Source: Serinus canaria (Eukaryota > Chordata > Aves > Passeriformes > Fringillidae). From it: DNA of 64,000 nucleotides. This document shows, one piece after another, positions 49,001 through 62,390 of this stretch (position 1 is its first letter; every line of letters begins with the position of its first letter). Where the stretch lies: contig NC_066316.1 in NCBI RefSeq assembly GCF_022539315.1, forward strand, positions 35,217,245 to 35,281,244, read 5' to 3'. A program made the translations under genes and the position numbers. The notes under the pieces were generated by a model. It was not told where the DNA came from. It saw only the letters and a list, made by a program, of their open reading frames with translations, and did not search any database.

Positions 49001-52000
49001 AGCTTAAGTTCCCAAGGTGCACAGGTGTAATTAGAAGCTATGCAAAACATAAAGCAGTGGAGAATCAGAGTGAAATATAAGAAAAAAAGAGAGAAAAATT
49101 TAAAAATCAACATGAACATCATTTCCCCTCCACGCACTTTTGGGATTGCAGCAGGAGTATAGGACAAAGTCAATTACTCACCAAACTAAACAATAAAAGA
49201 GTAACCTTAACACCTATGAATAAGAAGTTCAAAAAGAATGGACAAAGTAATTCAGAACAGTGGGAGCATAAAAAAAAGTTGAAATCATTTCAGGGTATGT
49301 AGCTTCTGCAATAGTCAATACTTCTTTGTATTTTAACATCTTAAGAGTTCCAGATGGTTTTCTGCCTTAGTTTTGATACATTTTTCTCCACTTAAATTCA
49401 AAGCACAAACTTTTCCTTGCCTTGATGATATACTCAGGAAAGATATCATATGCTTAACTGATATACTGAGAACCTACATTTCTTCTTAAAAATAAAGCAC
49501 AAATCCCAGAATTTAAATACCAGTTTTCCAGAAACAGTTCATTTAGACCAGATTGGAAAAGAAACCAAAACAAAAACCAAGCACACAGAGAAAAAAAATA
49601 CCGCAAAACAACAAACACCCCCCCCCAAAAAAAACCACCCCCCAAAAAAACAAATAAAAAGAAACAAACAAAAACAACAACCCCATCAGCCAAATAAACA
49701 AAAAAAAAACAAAACCACTGACAGCATGGTCTAAGACAGATTTAAAGAAAATACTCTATGTTGAAAAATACTAAAAATAAGTTAGAACTAGAAACTATTG
49801 CAGTAAGATATAGGCTCATTTTCTGCTGAGTGAAAAATAGATAAAGCACAGCCTGGAAATGATACCTAACACTAAATCATGTCCTTTATATGTGTGCAAT
49901 GAAACAATTCATTATTCATATAAAATGGTGGGAGAAAACCCTGTCACTCATGCTGTCTGTGTGACAGCAAAACATCATCTCACAAATAATAGGAAGCATT
50001 ATGATTAAAAATTCACACAGAAACTTAGAGAAATCTAAATCTGAAACCCTTTGAGCATGATTTCAAAGGGCTTTCTTTTTGACACACCAGAGTATACTGG
50101 AAGGTATTCAGGTGGATGCATGTTTTCTATTTGGATTCCAAAAATGTTAAGCAGGTCCAAAAGGTGTTTTGTTTGTTGTATTTTTTTTAATGGGGGAACT
50201 GTCATATGCCTCACCCTCTGCAGTGTTTCTCATAGCTTAGACTAATCTGTGATTTGAGAAAAGGCTTTAATGCATTTTCATTGTCTTTAATGATACAAGA
50301 ATTCTTTGTGGCACTTTTTCCTCTTTCTGTAAACATCTGCATTCCTTTTTTCAAAACTTACCAAATCAGGAAAAAGTTGGGATACCAGTCCTATTTGGTT
50401 CTCTTCTTCCCTTTAAGTGATATGCTGCTGATGACTCATGGAACCTCAGCCCCACTGATGACCCTTGTCTCTAAGAAGACATCCAGTTGCTTCTTTCTTC
50501 CCTGAGATAAGAGTGCTACTTTTTGAAATATAAAACAGAAGAGAATCATGTGGTGACTGTTGTGGACTATAAAAAATATGCTACAAACACTCTTCTGAGA
50601 GCTGCTTGAGAGGTGTTGCCTTAAATTATTACTTTTACACACCATTGACAGTAGTGTTTATGTTGAAAAAAACTTCAAAGCTCTTAGTTGTTCTGAACAG
50701 AAAAAAAAAAATAAGATATGCACCTAAAAATATTATAATAAAATGTCTTGGCTCATTTGGAAATGGTATTATTTGAGGGATACATTTTTTGTACACTTTG
50801 GCAAACTCACAACAGATTTGATTTTTCTTTATGTCAAAAAATAAAAATTCTCCTGAAAATTTCTTAAACCAAAAGCTATTGCAAGGAGAATTAAAGATGC
50901 AGGCAGTGTTTTTCAGATTCACAAAAGCAATTGGCTAGAGCAAGAAGAAATCTAAATTATAACTATTTGATAAAATTTAAGAGTGTTGATGAAATTACTG
51001 TTACAATGCATGAGATAAATTGGGATAATAATTTTCTATTTTGAGGTTAAAATGCAAGAGAGCAAGAACCTAAAGAAACAAAGCTTAACTAAAAGAAGGT
51101 AGCATAAATTTCCCATGGATATAAAACAGTTTCTATGGTATCCCACTGGGAGTTGAACACAGTAAAGCAAAGGTTACAATCATAACTCAAATGGCAGCTT
51201 CCACTGATTAAAGAGGAAAGGCTTGGCTGGTGTTCAATAACCTTGACAAGGACATTTTAGAAGAGGTTGACCCCACTGAATTATTATATTTTTCTGTGAA
51301 GAATTCACACGGTTGGCAGTGCTCCAGAAAATAAAGCTGTAGGAAGGCAAGGGACTCTCAACCATGGACATGCTCAGTGCAGTGATGTCACTGAACCATA
51401 CACATGTACTAAAAATGAACAGCATCCTAACTCCAACCCCAGCTGTAGCACGAGCCCATACAAGGCCCCCAAGCCTTTGCACAGCCAAAACATTTCACAA
51501 TAGTTCTCTTTGCAGTTTATCCTCCTGTTCCACCCCCACTGCACCTGCAGCCCTCGGCTCCCTTTGGTAGCACATGAAATGCAAATTGCCATTAGTAGTG
51601 GTTAGAGACTGCAGGACTGATGTTGACTTGTCTTGAGCTGTGTTTAGCTTGTTTAAACTGTGATAGCAATTGTCTGGCAACCATGTAACTGTTCCCTAAA
51701 TTGGTTTTGATTTCATTTAATCTTGTGCAACGATGTGGTTAATGGTAATTGTTAATAACAATACCCAGTAGTTGTGTTCTGTGGCAGAAATTCTAGAATA
51801 AAACAAGCTATGGAAGAGCACCAGCACTGGTAGATATCAGAGGTCCCCTACAGCAAACACAAATCACAGTGGCTGCCACTGGCCACAGCAGGAGGGCAGC
51901 CGTGCAAATCAGGGACAGCAAAGACAACTGAAACAGAATTGACAAGCAAGGAAAGGAGAGAGCATGTACAAACATGTGTCATGTCAGGAAACAAGAGATG

Positions 52001-55000
52001 AATAGCCCTTAGGAGACTGCAGCACCAAGAAAGAAGGTGTCATTGTGACCAGCATCAAACCCTTTCTGTGCAATGCCTCCAGGGCACCAGTGACTCTTGA
52101 TATCCTCATCCCCTTCTGGAAGAACTCTGAAGCTGTGACATGGTGACTCAGACAACGAGTAACAATAACAATAGTGAACCAACCAGATAGGTGAGAAGAA
52201 ATTTGGCTTTTGCAGGTTCTGAGGGTTTTTAATTAAATATTTTAACTGCATTGTTAACAAGGTGAGTTTCTTTGGGGATTTTTCCTGTGTTCCTTTGGAC
52301 TATGACTGTTCTTATTATTGTGTCTGGGCTAATAATAACTATTTGTTTTATGTGTCAAGAATTTAATGAGACTGAGAATAAATTATTCTGTCTACATGTC
52401 AGCTGTGTTCCCTGTTTGCCCATAACAGGGTTTTAAGAGCAGTATGAATAGGTATATAGATCAGTTTTGTGATACAATGAAATGTTACTGTGGAATTAAT
52501 CTTTTTTAAATGGCAGTGTAGGGATCTGCAGCAAGGCTGATGTCCTTAGAGTAATGGTGTTAAGAGCATGATTCATTCAGAAAACACAGACATTGACTTT
52601 AGGATAAGATGGATTGCATTAGATACATTACTGACTACATAAACTAAATAAACTCCATTGAGTATTAAGTGATAAGACTAGCTGTAAGTCCTGTACTGCA
52701 TCTGTACTGCAGATGCTCACATTTAATCACAAAGATAGAACCCCTGAGAACACAGTGATCCATGTCCAGGAGCAGGCAAAGTCATACTTGCATGGGAGCC
52801 TTCATCTGGCTGATGGAGGTAAAAACATCAGCAATAGCTGCATGCAGGAGATAAAGCAACGAGTGGCAAAGTTTGCCTGAAGACTTTTGCTATTGGAATA
52901 TTCCTGGATTGCCCCTGTAGCAATAAATTGAGGTGCTGTTAATCCCTATATTAGTTACCATTGGATGAAGACACAAAATTTTCCTTAGGTAGGGCCATAT
53001 GTATCTATGGCCAGCCATCCCTCTCTTCTGAACAAAACAAAATTCAAGAGGGAAGTCTGGAAATTATTTGTGGAAACAAATTTTAAGAAGAAAAAAATAT
53101 ATATCATGTTTGAGCACTAACTTTTTAGTCAGCCCTCCTGAAAACTGCAGAAAAACTTTGGCATTGGTTTATTAAAACAGAACATTTTGTTCACAAGCAC
53201 CAGTAGAAATGCATGTGGAATAACAAACCATTCAACTCTCCTTTCATTAAACTTCTGGACACTACCCACAAGATGAAAGTGAACCCTGCCATGATTAAAG
53301 GCTTGTGACTGTGTGTGGATTGCTAATATAGCACCTAATGAATTGGTGTCTCTCCCAGTAGCCTGCCCCTAACAGACTCCTCACAGAAAATCACTAATTG
53401 TATTAAAGAAGGGGCAGGACATCTTTCTGAGCATGGTAAGAGGGATGAGGGCTTTTTTCAAATCTATATTTACAGTATGTGATGCTAGATGCTCTTAAAT
53501 CCTGCCAACATGATAAGATTTAGGTACCTGTCTCAGAATTACATTTGTTTTCTCCTCTAGAGAAAGAGGTCTCTGGACACGAATTTTATCAAAAAGGAAA
53601 CAGACTCTGGAAACACACAGAAGATGCACTGGAGTCTATCACTCTGGTTTTTAACCTTGTATTTCCTGTCCATAGGACCATGCCAAGCCATCTGATTTCA
53701 TTTCAAGAAGTGCAATTTCAAACTTTATCAGCACTGTCCTGCCACTCTCGTCTCATTACTCTTCCATAGATGAGTTGGCAACACTAATTTATGGAGGTTT
53801 TTTTTAAAAAGCAGCTTTAACAAGTTCTAAGTTGTGCAGCTTTTATTCTCTTTCTTTTTTGGGAGGCAGGGAGGAGGGAATATGTGGAGGAGGACTGTTA
53901 GGCCTTCCTGCATTGCTTAATATTTCATTCAGGATGGCATTTAGCGCAGCCAAGCCAACTCTTTTTTCCCTCTAGGGTCATTTTACCCTGAGTGTTTGAC
54001 TGCAAATATTTGATAGTACTTTTCTTAGTTAATAATCCACATAAGTTGTTTTTTGGGTTGGTTTCCCTTTTCTTTTTTGACACCTAGATTCCACTCCAGT
54101 GAGCACAGAGGGTACCTATCCTCCTGCCTATCTCTGGTTTGAATACCTCTCACTCCCACGCTGCATGTTTCCTCAACAGTCCTTGATTCTAATCAGTTTC
54201 CAGCAGCTCATTTGTCTCTGATTTCAGTGATCACGTCCCAGCTCTTCCCTGCTGCCACTTTCTGAACACATCTTCATGGGTATCTTATTCAGTGAGTTCT
54301 GTGATGGACTGGTTTTTATTCATTTACCAAGACGCCTTCTGCTATCTTTGTGCGTAAGTAGAGATAAATTTAAACCACACACAATAACACAGTCAGTGAA
54401 AACACAGGAAAGAATCCAATAGAACAAAATGCTAAATCAGGAATCCATAAAAAGATGGGGTTTGAAACAATAGTTTTCATACCCAGGTATGATTATCAAA
54501 ATAACAGTTATGCAAGATGTTGACTGAATGGGTAAGAAAGATTTTTTTCTGTCAGATAATAGGCCTGAAAAGTACAAAACACAGGAAATCAAAATAATTT
54601 CAGTTAAGTTTTCCTTCACCAACTGATTTTTTAACAAACCAAATACTAGAAAATAGTTACCTTCTTCCTTGCCCCAAAGTTTATTAGTTGTAAATTTCCT
54701 ATTACTGACCTATGAAAATTCTATTTCAGGGGGTTTGGAATTGTTTCATAAGAAGTTTGATATCTTCAAAAAAGCATGAATAAAAGAAAAATATTCTAAT
54801 AATTTATAGTGTTCTCTCACTTTTTTCGACTTCTAGTCCAACAAACTCTGATAACATTCTCCAGGATAAAACCCAGCCTAATAGAGGAAACATTCTAGTG
54901 AAGTAAAATTAATTTGGAAACAAACTAAAGTTTAACCATTTATTACTGTGTACATACTTCTACCTGCATGGTGGTATCCAAGTGGGCACAAGGCACCAAG

Positions 55001-57804
55001 GGTACAATACCAGTCCCTATACTTAATTTTTGGTCTATCCTGTGCCTTAGGAAAACTAGCCCGTTGTTTTGTGAGAAAGAGGTCAAAGGCAAACACCTAA
55101 CTCTTCAAGTTAGAGATGAGCCTTGTCTTCTTGGGTAAATTTTATTTTTCCAGTGATGTAGAGTTGTCTTGAGTGGTTACACACCTAGATATTCCTCTAA
55201 GCAGATGACTAAAGGCTTCCAGGTGCAGTAGTCCATCTGCAGAATGCCAACACCAAAAGAGAGGATTTGTCACACCACGATGCAGTCCTCAAAGCCTCAA
55301 ACTTTTCCTCTGCTTTGAGCTTAAGACAATTGCCTAGTAGCAAGACCATATCAGCAGTGAATCAGCAGGAGAGTGTCAGTCTTGTTAAATTACTGTTATA
55401 GAGTAAAGCCTAAGATTGCTGTTACCATCCTATATTTTTAAGGTAAGTGATGGTTCTGTTAATATTTTTTTCAGAAAGTCTGTCTCAAGGGATAAGGCAT
55501 TTTTTTAAACCAAAAAGAGATAAAACATCCATTAAAATATTTCAGCTTTGATGCTATTTTTCTTTTTCTTAGTTGTCTTTCTTTTGATTAAAAGTTTCAG
55601 TGTTTTCAAAAAACAATAAAGTTTCCAGTTCTCACTGCAAATAAGATTTTAAAAAGTGAAATGAGGGGGCAAAGGATATTATTTCTGAGAAAAAGTGTTT
55701 CTCTAGCAGAGTCCAAAAAGGAGCTGTTCATTCTGCAGAAAAGCACACACAATGCCTGTGCTTAACAGAATGGAATCCTGTTTTCCCTCAGAGAATTACA
55801 TTGTGTTGGGTTCTGTCTGAACTCAGTGGTGGCCCCATGCAGCAGCCAGACACCACTGCACTCATAGGGAGAAAACGAAGGTCATTTTCACTATTATTTT
55901 TTCCACCTTGAAGATTTCTCCACAATGGAAAGAGTCCACTGTAGCTAACCGGGTGCAAATTATCTTTTAAGAATAAGAGTTTAATTAAAGCACTTTCAAG
56001 AACTATCTGTGTTAACCTCTAAATATAGAGTCAAAACCTTGAAACAGCATTACTCAGTCCTTAACAGAGGTCACTCTCATCACAGAATGCAAAATAACTA
56101 GCAATACACCAGTGAGGTGCTAAGTACTTCCTTCAATACAGATCCTGAAAGTACTGGGCCTGTGCCAAAGTGACTCTTTCCCAGTAACACATTACACATG
56201 CAGCCTGGGGATTGTGGTGATTGGCTTGGTAATGGCTGCAGAAAGCAAAACTCAGGTAATTCAACTTGCATATTCAGAGGTTAATCAGGACTGATTTAAT
56301 ACACAGAGCCATAAGCCCCTGTTTTGAAAATAATCCTACAACTGATCCAGCATTTGAGATACTAGACCCAATCTCCATGAGTCAGGCAGTGACTCTGCAT
56401 GTGGGTAATTATTCCCAGGATCCAGGCATGCAGAGATGCCCACAATAGCCTGGATCTTACCCTGCTCTATCTGCATACTGCTGGTTTGCCCAATCCAGAA
56501 CTCATGGAGTCAATAAACCCTAATAGAGGTAATCTGCCTTTTCAGTTCATGTTTTCTTTAGAGGTCCCTGCTCCTGTAAATGTATGAATTAGATGCTGGT
56601 AATGGCAGAGACAGCCAAGCAAATGCTCTGCAGGCTGTGACTTACATCCAAATCTGCTCACGTGCCCACTCTCCATCCCTTGTGGTTTCATATGGACTCA
56701 AGCTCCAGAGTAAGATGCAGCAGAAGACTTTTGAGTTAAGTCTAAATCTGTCTATAGTGATTAGATAGCAAAGAATGGGCTCTGAATTTTCAGTGAGCAT
56801 TTCTGTGGTGCTAGTCATCTTTACGCATAATTTACTATAACTATGTTTACTTTCAGTGAGTAAACTTCCAAATGATGTTTTACATCACAAACAACAGCCA
56901 TAATCTAATTTCTTGTTGCAGAATAAGCAGCAGGAAATCAATTAATTGTGAGGATAGAAAATAAACATTTTCTAACAAATAGGCATTGCAGTAACATTTG
57001 GAATTCACAGACCTTTCCATGAAGAACCAGAGACTGTCAGCAGTTTGTTGTGCAATCATGAGCCTGATTACATGAGTCAAACTATTAACTCTTTTATAGT
57101 TGTAAATAATTTTTATTTTATTTATTGCTGTTTACTGCAATGAATGATTAGAGCTGAAGAGAAAATAATATTTGAGAACAAAAGAAACCTCTTACAAGCC
57201 AGTTTATTAAAGTCAGCAATTAAACTGACAAAGGATCAACAGAGTTGTGACAGAGCCCTGTAAAAGTCATCGTAATTCACTTCAGTGCCTCTAGGAGGGC
57301 TGTAAGTTTTAATCTAACGAATGCAACTTTTCACCCCGAAGCCTGAGACACTCATCTAACATGTCAAAAAGGATTTCTCATCTTTCTCAGAATCCTAAGT
57401 TCAGTGCAGACACTCACTTCTTATGGAATGAACTACTGCAGTCTCACAAGCATGCTTTCAGGTACACTCGTGGCTCTGCTGTCACTCTGCACTGCCTTGT
57501 CACTCCTGCACACAATGGGTTTTGTAGTCTCTCAGATTCAGAACTTGCAGGCTGTTCATTTCCTTTCTTATTTGTTAATTGTGTCTCTTCTAATGACAAT
57601 ACTGTAGGCTGGTTTTTGGTATTTCATAATGGAACAAAAGCACTGTATGTACATTAAAAAGAGAAATAACACCTCATTAAAAGGATAAGAAAATCATATT
57701 GTGAATTATTATTAAAGCACCAGACAGTAGCAGTACCAGATGATAACATAATTCTGTCCCATGGGGCTCATTACTTGAAGGTACAGCTGGAAAAGAGCTA
57801 TTAC
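46014..57804. other. long stretch without a recognised gene
   Basis: A/T-rich with no diagnostic interspersed repeat. A/C tracts occur at 48043-48077 and 49561-49716. A possible 49-nt minus-strand exon at 54661-54709 (acceptor ttttcatag, donor GAAG|gtaact, open frame SVIGNLQLINFGARKK) is in phase with 45835-46013 but weakly supported. A minus frame at 52009-52260 contains EGDEDIKSHWCPGGIAQKGF without splice support. Confidence 0.45.
49561..49716. repeat. A/C low-complexity tract
   Basis: About 155 bases dominated by A runs with C interruptions, including a C9 run at 49618-49626. Very few G or T occur. Confidence 0.88.
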
Positions 57805-57916
57805 CTGTACAGAGGCACAGGTGCACCAGCATTGCTAGTTTGTCCTAGTTTTTTATACATGTAATCCTGAGAACTGTTCTGAATGTCTTCAATGCCAGCT
57901 TGAGCAAAGCAGTGCT
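57805..57916 (-). CDS. candidate internal exon, unrecognised
   Basis: On the minus strand a donor TGTACAG|gtaata ends 112 nt open in one frame (phase 1 in, phase 2 out). The frame contains GIEDIQNSSQDYMYKKLGQ and NAGAPVPLY. The upstream acceptor is either ctgcag at 57917 or ctcaag at 57899, both mediocre. A stop codon in frame lies just outside. The composition looks coding but no family is recognised. Confidence 0.27.
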
Positions 57917-58833
57917 CTGCAGCTCACACAGTCCCTCAGTCCCAAGGCAGCAGCAGGACACCATCACAGCTGGAAAACACAGCTTGAAAACTTTGATTTT
58001 TCTACCTTTCCTATTCAAACTAAGGTCAAATGGGAGTTGACACCATTTTTCTGTGAAGGAAGCATTCTCCAAGAAGAATGAACTTTCCCAAGGGACTAAA
58101 ATTACTTACAAGTTCTGCTCAAATTTAGTCTGTAGCCCCATAGCAAAGAGAGGGAAGAACATGGAAATATTCAAGCGTTTGGATTTCTGTTGCTTTTAAG
58201 ATCCTAATATTTAAACATGTTTACTAACATGAACATGCATTAAAACTAAGGTAGAATATAATTTAGATTTGTTATCTAGATAACATTATTTTGGTTTTCC
58301 TCCAGGTCCTATTTTTATGTACTGGAAAATAAAAAAAGAGTAAAAATTTTGTTTCTAATGGCGTGGACAACAAAATATTTAAGTAGACAATTCACTAATC
58401 ATATGATCAAGAGCTGTTTCAGGCATCTTATCCATTGATCTGTGTGAAACACCACAGAAACGTGAAAATCTGTGAACCAAGTGAAAAAATGACATGCTTA
58501 GTTTGTAGCAGTGCTCTGGCAGTGAACTTTAAAGGTGCCAGATAGGAAAAAGGGCAATGTGACAGTGAGCAAGCTGGAAGATGAGCAGTGTTACATTCCT
58601 GAGTCACAGACACAGTCCTCTGAGGCTTTGGTCACCTCTTACAAAGGGCTGCACTTCTGCCTGACTTGAGCTCCCATTTAGCTCAAGGACTGTTTTCAAA
58701 CAGCCAGCACATCACTGCAACAAATCATCAGTGCCCATGCTCCTCCCTGGGCTTGGGAGTCTGCCTGGACTTGGCCAAGTGGAGCTGTCCCTGCAGCTCC
58801 TTGCAGCGCTGGCATTGCCAGGGGCTGTTTATC

Positions 58834-58854
58834 CTGCTGCTGCTGCTGCTGCTG
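58834..58854. repeat. (CTG)7 trinucleotide run
   Basis: Seven CTG units, poly-Leu in one plus frame and poly-Gln on the minus strand, inside a G/C-richer patch (58660-58900). The plus frame reads a Leu-rich run followed by a polar segment, which superficially looks like a signal peptide, but the frame has no ATG. Confidence 0.85.
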
Positions 58855-61568
58855 CAAGTTTCTCCCAAAGCATTTCACTGCCTGTGCCCCCAAACCCTCA
58901 GAGACGAGGACATTTTCTATATCTGGTATCAGTATGACAACAAGAAAGATGAGTATTTTATCAATGAGTCAGGAATATTCTCATCCTGCCCACCATTCTT
59001 CTGAAAAACACATTAGCACAGCCTGATGCAGAGTTAAAATGATGTGCACGCCTGCTTAGGGATAACTTGCATTCAATGAGCAGGACATTTATATAGCATT
59101 TAAATACTGTAGCTATATATCAATAAGGACTCAACTTTGTAATCACACTTGTTGCTGAAAACCACTGGTAATTTGGAGATGGGAGCCATAAAAAGTCAGG
59201 AACTAATGGTGTGTGGTTGAATGTGGTGTTGTGTAGGGAGGAGATGAGTGAAAGAGCTGAAGTGTTTACAGAAGAGAAGATATTAACCTTTGTACAGGAG
59301 TCAGAGTAGTGAGAATGTCCAGAGTAATGCCTATGAAAAAAAACCAATCAAAACATTATTAAAAAGGGGTGTCAGGAGTCCAGGAGAAAGTTTCATAATG
59401 GGCAAAGGATGAAGAAAAAGAATAAGGAAGAAACTGGTGGAATGAGTGGATGTCAAAATAGTAGGTGTATCCAGATTATAAAAATACTAATAAAAATCCT
59501 TTTCTTCTATTAGGATTAATTTTATTTAAAGATAGAAATGATTGCTTACAAGTTATTAGTAATATTTAAATGAATTTTTCTCTGTCCACAAAACTCTGTG
59601 CAAGACAGATTTTAGATCACTGTGATATACAAATTTTTTTAATCCCAAGGACCTGTTGTACAAATGTGCTAATTAGAGCTTTGTTATATGAAATGCTACA
59701 ACCCCTGTATTGGTGGAATCAGAATTCACTCTTTGCAAGAGTCTCACTGAAGGTGGCAGGATTATGTATGTGACTAAGCACACCACACTTCTCTGTTTTG
59801 CACTATGATAAAATAAAACATGTCCACAGCTAATCCTGGGTTTTTGTTGGCTTATACCTGATTTTCCAGTGCAAAACTAGATTGCTTTCTTTTTGTTTAG
59901 TTGCATGATTCATAATGGCATTTTGAAGCTAAATTCCTTTTCATACAGTCATATAAAATAATAATCACAAAAGGCCCAGTTTGGGGCTGCTATACCAATG
60001 TTTATACCAACATTTCCAATTGCAATGGAGCTTAAGATTAAACTTTGCAAGCTCCCTTATGAAGTTGATACTAAAAAATAATTTTAAATAAATATGTTTA
60101 GAAAACAAAAAAAAAATTTAAAGTGTGTTGTGTTTCTAGAAGACTTCAACTAAATGTATACAATGGTCAGATATGTAAGAAGATGGGTACCAACCCCTAC
60201 CTATGAGATTCATTGATGGAAAAATAAATTAGATTTTTTTTTTTTTTTTAATGCAGAGAATCACAACAATTTAACTCCTAACCCTCCAATCTCTGTTGAA
60301 AAATGGAGCAGTCTCTGATAACAGCTTATAACAGGAATGAGAAGTCTATCTGGCAAAATTTGCCATCTGGATGCCACCAGCACAGCCAAGCTAGAGACAC
60401 AAAAAAAGTACCAAAATGTGGTGAAAGCAAGTGAGATGAGCCAATTATTTATATGGCACCTTCAAAATGTCACTGATGACTTTCAGAGGGCTGAACAGCA
60501 TATGAAAAAAGTAAAGTTTGTGAGTATTGGAGTATTGGGAAAAATATTGCTTGTGTAGACTATAACTGTGTAACTAAAACAAGATTCAATTCAGTGAGGG
60601 TTTATCAACAGGTTGTGCTGAAAACTGAGAGAGCAGTGTAATTAGTTTATCCTGTTAACTCAACCTAAGAACTGATTTATACTTTTGAAACCAGAGGGGA
60701 TTTAGTAGAGCCATTAGATGTTACCTTGCTATAATTAAGGGATGTTTCTCCTATAGGCCTGATTTTTTTAAAAATATGAAACATTTTCCAATCTCTATTC
60801 CCCATAAAGGGTAAAAATATCTTTCTTGTATTAAAGTTCCATGACTCCAAACTGAGTACATTTGTACATTTCAGTACATTTGATAACCTCACTAGTGCTC
60901 TATATTTTAGTGGTTACATAATTAATCCCTTGATGTCATGAGGATGTAAGTCTAAGTTGAAGGTTATAGTTTTAAATGGCAATACAGAGTCTCTTTATTA
61001 AAAAGATATTTTTCTGGTGATGACACATGCACATAATTTGGTGGTTCTTTCTTTCCTGCCCACCTTCCTTCAAGGATGCACAAGTATTTCTGTTCTACAA
61101 ATGGTAGATCATTCTCCAAGAAAGGGGGAAAAGAGCAGTAGGCAAGGACAGCTATTTTTTCTCTTAGAGCAACCAAGTCAGAGAACTTTACATTCCAGTG
61201 TTAACAGTCACAAAAAGGGAGTGTGCCAGCAAAAATTAATAACCAACTAATTTCTTTATAGTGTTTAAAAGGACTTGGGTACATTTCTGGCATATAATTT
61301 TTTAGAAGGCTTCTTGCAAGAAAATGTTTACATCTTAGGTATTTTGCCCTGCAGGTAAGTAACTTCTAACAGATTAAGTTTATCATTGATGGGGTCATTT
61401 CATATCGGGATAGCAGGATGTGTTTCTCCTGTTCAGTACTAGCAGAACTTATCATTAACTGTTATTGTGCAGTGCAAAATGTTCTTTTGGTGAAGCAAAC
61501 AGTTCTAAAGGAGCTATAATCATAACACGCCACATAGGGAGCTGTTTGCTCTTCCAGAACTGAGGATT

Positions 61569-61776
61569 TTTTGTTGTGGATTTGTTTTTGTTAGGTTTTG
61601 GGTTTTTTTTTTTGGTTTTTTTTTTTTTTCTTTTTTGTTTGGTTGGTTGGTTGGTTGGTTTGGTTTGGTTTGGGTTTTTTTGGGGGGTTTTTTGGGTTTT
61701 TTTTTTTGGTTTGGGTTTTTTTGTTTGTTTTGGGTTTTTTTTCTTTGGTTTTATGTTTTTTGGTGGTTTTTTTGGT
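61569..61776. repeat. T/G low-complexity tract with (GGTT)5
   Basis: About 200 bases of T runs separated only by G (one or two other bases), including five GGTT units at 61641-61660 and several GGG runs at 61671-61731. It generates long artificial frames on both strands (Phe/Gly/Val on plus, Lys/Pro/Thr on minus). Confidence 0.93.
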
Positions 61777-62390
61777 AGGGTATGTATTGTGGGAAGTACT
61801 GGTTGATCGCTGAAGGACTGAGACCAATTGGGCCACTGGGATTTGTGAGGATGAGGAGCTAATGAAAGGAGTCCTTTTGCTCTACACATGCTAAAACCTG
61901 TAGGCTGGGATAAAAGGAAAATGAGGCCCAACAGAAAACCTGGCTCCAGACTGGAACACCAAGTGAGCTTCTTGCTGCATGGCAGGCTGTGCCAAAGCCC
62001 ACACAGCCATGGAAAAACATTCCCACTTTTTCTTGTTCATTCTACTAAGAATAATGAGCATGGGAGAGAACTGGCTTCCTGTAGACCAGTCTAGGACTAC
62101 CAAAATATAGCATTACCATTACCTAAAGATTTTTCACTAACAGTACAATAAACAGATTTCTGAGCTGAGGCTCATTATGACCAATATTTTGTGTCACTGT
62201 TTTTTTTGTGAATGTCCAAAATTGCTTCGGCAGATCAAACCCCATCATTTGCTAGACTAATTGTTGGTTGTTAAAATAAGGACTGCAATTTACCACTTAC
62301 TATTGAATTCTTAATTTGGCAGTTTATGAAATTTAAGATCACATGAAAGCACATCACAGATGAAAGGATGTATGTTTAATTGCTTAACAG

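Larger units (their letters stand above)
57917..62390. other. stretch without a recognised gene; weak exon candidates
   Basis: Three weak minus-strand items are: a 20-nt segment at 58110-58129 between a very strong acceptor (cttccctctctttgctatggggctacag) and a strong donor (gtaagt); 59858-59928 (open frame MNHATKQKESNLVLHWK, donor gtataa); and a frame starting at 60390 after a superb acceptor (ttggtactttttttgtgtctctag) with WQILPDRLLIPVISCYQRLL but no good donor. A (CTG)7 run lies at 58834-58854 and a T16 run at 60234-60249. Confidence 0.4.

Noticed and set aside
49454..49693. Minus frame rich in Phe, Val, Gly
   Set aside because: Derived from the A/C tract at 49561-49716.
58666..59004. Plus frame with a Leu-rich run that looks like a signal peptide
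   Set aside because: It starts at a TTG with no in-frame ATG, and the Leu run is the (CTG)7 microsatellite.
61351..61360. Perfect plus donor CCTGCAG|gtaagt
   Set aside because: Only a 16-nt segment would precede it and no open frame connects to other candidates.
61455..61931. 158-codon minus frame rich in Lys, Pro, Thr, Asn and its plus-strand counterparts
   Set aside because: The body is the T/G low-complexity tract; absence of stops is compositional.
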